Assembly: GCA_938014245.1 (NCBI GenBank)
Contig: CALLSD010000062.1
Location: forward strand, 62,001-126,000
Origin: an uncultured Actinomyces sp.
GTDB taxonomy: Bacteria; Actinomycetota; Actinomycetes; Actinomycetales; Actinomycetaceae
Direction of reading: 5' to 3'
DNA length: 64,000 nucleotides
Below, piece after piece: positions 62,316 through 64,000 of this stretch (positions within the stretch are counted from its first letter, which is position 1; every line of letters starts with the position of its first letter). Under the pieces are notes generated by a model. It saw only the letters and a list, made by a program, of their open reading frames with translations. It did no database searches and was not told the origin of the DNA. The translations under genes and the position numbers were made by a program.

Positions 62316-63332
62316 TTAGTGTGTTGAGTTCAAGTACTTGGACAGATACGAGGCCACTGCGTGGACCGTGGACATTGTCGAGGCGTAGTCCATGCGGGTG
62401 GGCCCGAGGATTCCCACGTGGGCTGAGTTCCCCCCGGAAGCGTAAGTTCCTGAAACGAGGGAGGTCTCAACGAAAGCATCATGTCCGTTTTCAGAACCGA
62501 TGGAGACGTGCACGTCGCCGTTTCCTTCGTCCATTTCGGCGAAGAGACGCAGGAGAACGACTTGTTCTTCGAGGGCGTCTAAAACCGGTGCAATGTCGCG
62601 GAAGTCAACACCGCTTCGAGCAAGGTTCGACATTCCCGCCATAGCGATTCGCGCGGAAGGCTCTCCCTGGAGGAGGCTGGCGACGATTTCGCTGATGTCT
62701 CCGGCGCACCCAGACAGTGCGGGCGGCAGACACTCAGCCATGGCCTCGTAATGGGCACGAACTTCTCCCGCGTCTTTGCCCTGGTAGGCGGCGTTGAGGA
62801 CCGAGCGCAGCGTCAAGAGATCTTCTTGGGCGAGGTCTTGGGGCATCTCACGCAGGCGTTCAAAAACTTTGCCCTGTTCGGTGATGACAACGATGAGCAG
62901 GCGTGAGTCGCTCAGATCGACAAATTCGATGCGGCTCAGTGTTGAGCGAGCATTCACGGGGTATTCAATGAGGGCAACCTGGCGCGTGACCTGTGCAAGC
63001 AGGCGGACTGTGGCCATGACGACGTCATCGAGGTCTTCGGCGCGGGCTAAGAATTTCTCGACCGCCTGTCGTTCTGGGGCACTCATGGGCTTCAGTGTTG
63101 CCAATTGGTCGACGAAAACTCGGTAGCCCTTGTCGGTTGGCACGCGGCCAGCACTGGTGTGGGGCTGGTAGATGAGCCCCGCTTCTTCCAAGACAGCCAT
63201 GTCGTTTCGGATGGTTGCCGAAGAGACCCCAAGATCTTGAGATTGCGCGATGGCTTTGGACCCCACGGGTTCACGCGTGTGGACATACTGGGACACGATG
63301 GCTCGTAGAACGTCTAGGCGACGGTCGTTCAT
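62316..63332 (-). CDS. hrcA: Heat-inducible transcription repressor HrcA
   Basis: 338 residues, GGAGG before ATG. N-terminal winged helix (MNDRRLDVLRAIVSQYVHTREPVGSKAIAQSQDLGVSSATIRNDMAVLEEAG core, about 1-50) with YQPHTSAGRVPTDKGYRVFVDQL, then the GAF-like dimer domain and C-terminal DYASTMSTVHAVASYLSKYL. Represses its own operon by binding CIRCE, present just upstream; GroE assists the repressor. Confidence 0.96.
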   Translation of the reverse strand: MNDRRLDVLRAIVSQYVHTREPVGSKAIAQSQDLGVSSATIRNDMAVLEEAGLIYQPHTSAGRVPTDKGYRVFVDQLATLKPMSAPERQAVEKFLARAEDLDDVVMATVRLLAQVTRQVALIEYPVNARSTLSRIEFVDLSDSRLLIVVITEQGKVFERLREMPQDLAQEDLLTLRSVLNAAYQGKDAGEVRAHYEAMAECLPPALSGCAGDISEIVASLLQGEPSARIAMAGMSNLARSGVDFRDIAPVLDALEEQVVLLRLFAEMDEGNGDVHVSIGSENGHDAFVETSLVSGTYASGGNSAHVGILGPTRMDYASTMSTVHAVASYLSKYLNSTH

Positions 63333-63347
63333 TCATCCTCCCCTAAT

Positions 63348-63374
63348 CTGGCACTCACGCTATTTGAGTGCCAG
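63348..63374. promoter_or_regulatory. CIRCE operator
   Basis: CTGGCACTC-N9-GAGTGCCAG, a perfect 9-9-9 inverted repeat 15 bases before hrcA. It differs from the textbook TTAGCACTC only in the outer bases, changed symmetrically on both arms. Confidence 0.95.
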
Positions 63375-63443
63375 TTTACTCCGCAAATACCCAATTCGCC
63401 CTGTTATCAACAGTTTTCACCCGAGCCGAATGGGAAAGAGAGA

Positions 63444-64000
63444 TCATTCCAAACCGGGCTGAGTGACGAAATCAATCAGTTCCTCAACGCGCCCCAGAAG
63501 GGCTGGCTCGAGGTCTTTATAGTTGCGAACCGTGGAGAGGATTCGTTTCCACCCCATCGCGATATCGGCCTGAGTCGCATGGGGCCAGCCCAAGTGTTCC
63601 AAAGTCCCGTGTTTAATATCCACTCCCCGAGGAATTTCGGGCCACTTTTCAAGTCCCACACGCTGAGGCTTCACCGATTGCCAAATATCGACATAGGGGT
63701 GGCCGACAATGAGGACCGCATCCTTCCAGCGCGCACTCACGGCCTCGGCGATGCGGGATTCTTTGGATCCGGGGACCAAGTGATCCACAAGCACACCCGC
63801 TCGTACTTTCTCGGTGGGTCCAAAGACTTCGAGGATTTCCTCCAAGTGGTCAACGCCCTCAAGAAGCTGAACGGCAACTCCAACATCGGCAAGGTCTTCT
63901 CCCCACACGTGTTGGATGAGCTCGGCGTCGTGGCGTCCCTCGACCCAGATTCGAGACTTTCGCGCGACGCGCGCAACGCGGTTTTCAGCAGCAATCGATC
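63444..64000 (-). CDS. DUF3097 family protein (5' end outside window)
   Basis: The frame is open to the right edge, and the residues before the internal GTG at 63908 read RKSRIWVEGRHDAELIQHVWGEDL, a Toprim-like opening of the actinobacterial DUF3097 family. Visible C-terminal part about 185 residues: VQLLEGVDHLEEILEVFGP, VRAGVLVDHLVPGSKESRIAE (VDxL acidic motif), VLIVGHPYVDIWQSVKP and WKRILSTVRNYKDLEPALLGRVEELIDFV. A Toprim fold suggests nucleic-acid metabolism, but the function is unknown. Position beside hrcA-dnaJ is common in actinobacteria. Confidence 0.88.
   Translation of the reverse strand, partial: SIAAENRVARVARKSRIWVEGRHDAELIQHVWGEDLADVGVAVQLLEGVDHLEEILEVFGPTEKVRAGVLVDHLVPGSKESRIAEAVSARWKDAVLIVGHPYVDIWQSVKPQRVGLEKWPEIPRGVDIKHGTLEHLGWPHATQADIAMGWKRILSTVRNYKDLEPALLGRVEELIDFVTQPGLE

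Overview
The window is a chromosomal segment of a high-G+C Gram-positive bacterium, most likely an Actinomycetaceae member (Actinomyces/Schaalia-like). This is inferred from base composition, frequent GTG starts, the actinobacterial core order dnaG-dgt-dusB-glyQS / zur-uppS-recO-leuA-era-corC-ybeY-phoH-rsmE-dnaJ-hrcA, a LAHTG-anchored wall protein and a secreted sialidase. The species cannot be fixed from sequence alone.

Layout. (1) 1-4728 is a decayed defence island: the 3' part of a type I restriction specificity gene (hsdS) with a GA tract in its centre, a scrap of an AAA-ATPase gene, an apparently intact two-gene CBASS-like unit (SMODS nucleotidyltransferase plus 2TM SLATT effector), and a broken type ISP restriction-methylation gene with an in-frame amber codon and an internal deletion. 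(2) 4819-10640 holds two small membrane protein genes, then a convergent pair (wall-anchored InlB-repeat protein and multidomain sialidase) enclosed by two inverted 110-bp palindromic repeats. (3) 10849-14390 is ilvBNC with a leader peptide rich in Ile, Leu and Val and an attenuator-like leader. (4) 14618-21126 has an AspT-type transporter facing the rimP-nusA-ylxR-infB operon. (5) 21197-34376 is mostly housekeeping (dnaG, dgt, aroD, dusB, glyQS), interleaved with an unknown lipoprotein pair, a degenerate GH13-like protein, a solitary PemK/MazF-like protein, a HerA-like ATPase and dps. (6) 34545-47330 looks like an accessory block between glyQS and zur: an unrecognised three-gene membrane cassette, a GntR(YtrA)-ABC exporter operon with a large palindromic operator, malEFG with a divergent LacI regulator, and znuACB behind two tandem Zur boxes. 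(7) 47376-63332 is core: zur, uppS, recO, leuA, thrE-like, era, corC-like, ybeY, phoH, rsmE, dnaJ and hrcA with a CIRCE operator. It is interrupted by a TetR / DUF5692-like / DyP peroxidase group. (8) A DUF3097 gene runs off the right edge.

The genes form several self-contained regulatory circuits: ilv attenuation on branched-chain aminoacyl-tRNA supply, Zur with znuACB (its gene lies at the end of the same run), a MalR-like LacI with malEFG, a YtrA-like regulator with its own ABC operon, TetR with its divergent neighbour, and HrcA with CIRCE. The candidates for undescribed biology are the CBASS-like unit inside the restriction debris, the three-gene paralogous cassette at 34.5-37.2 kb, and the two-part palindromic repeat family present in three copies.
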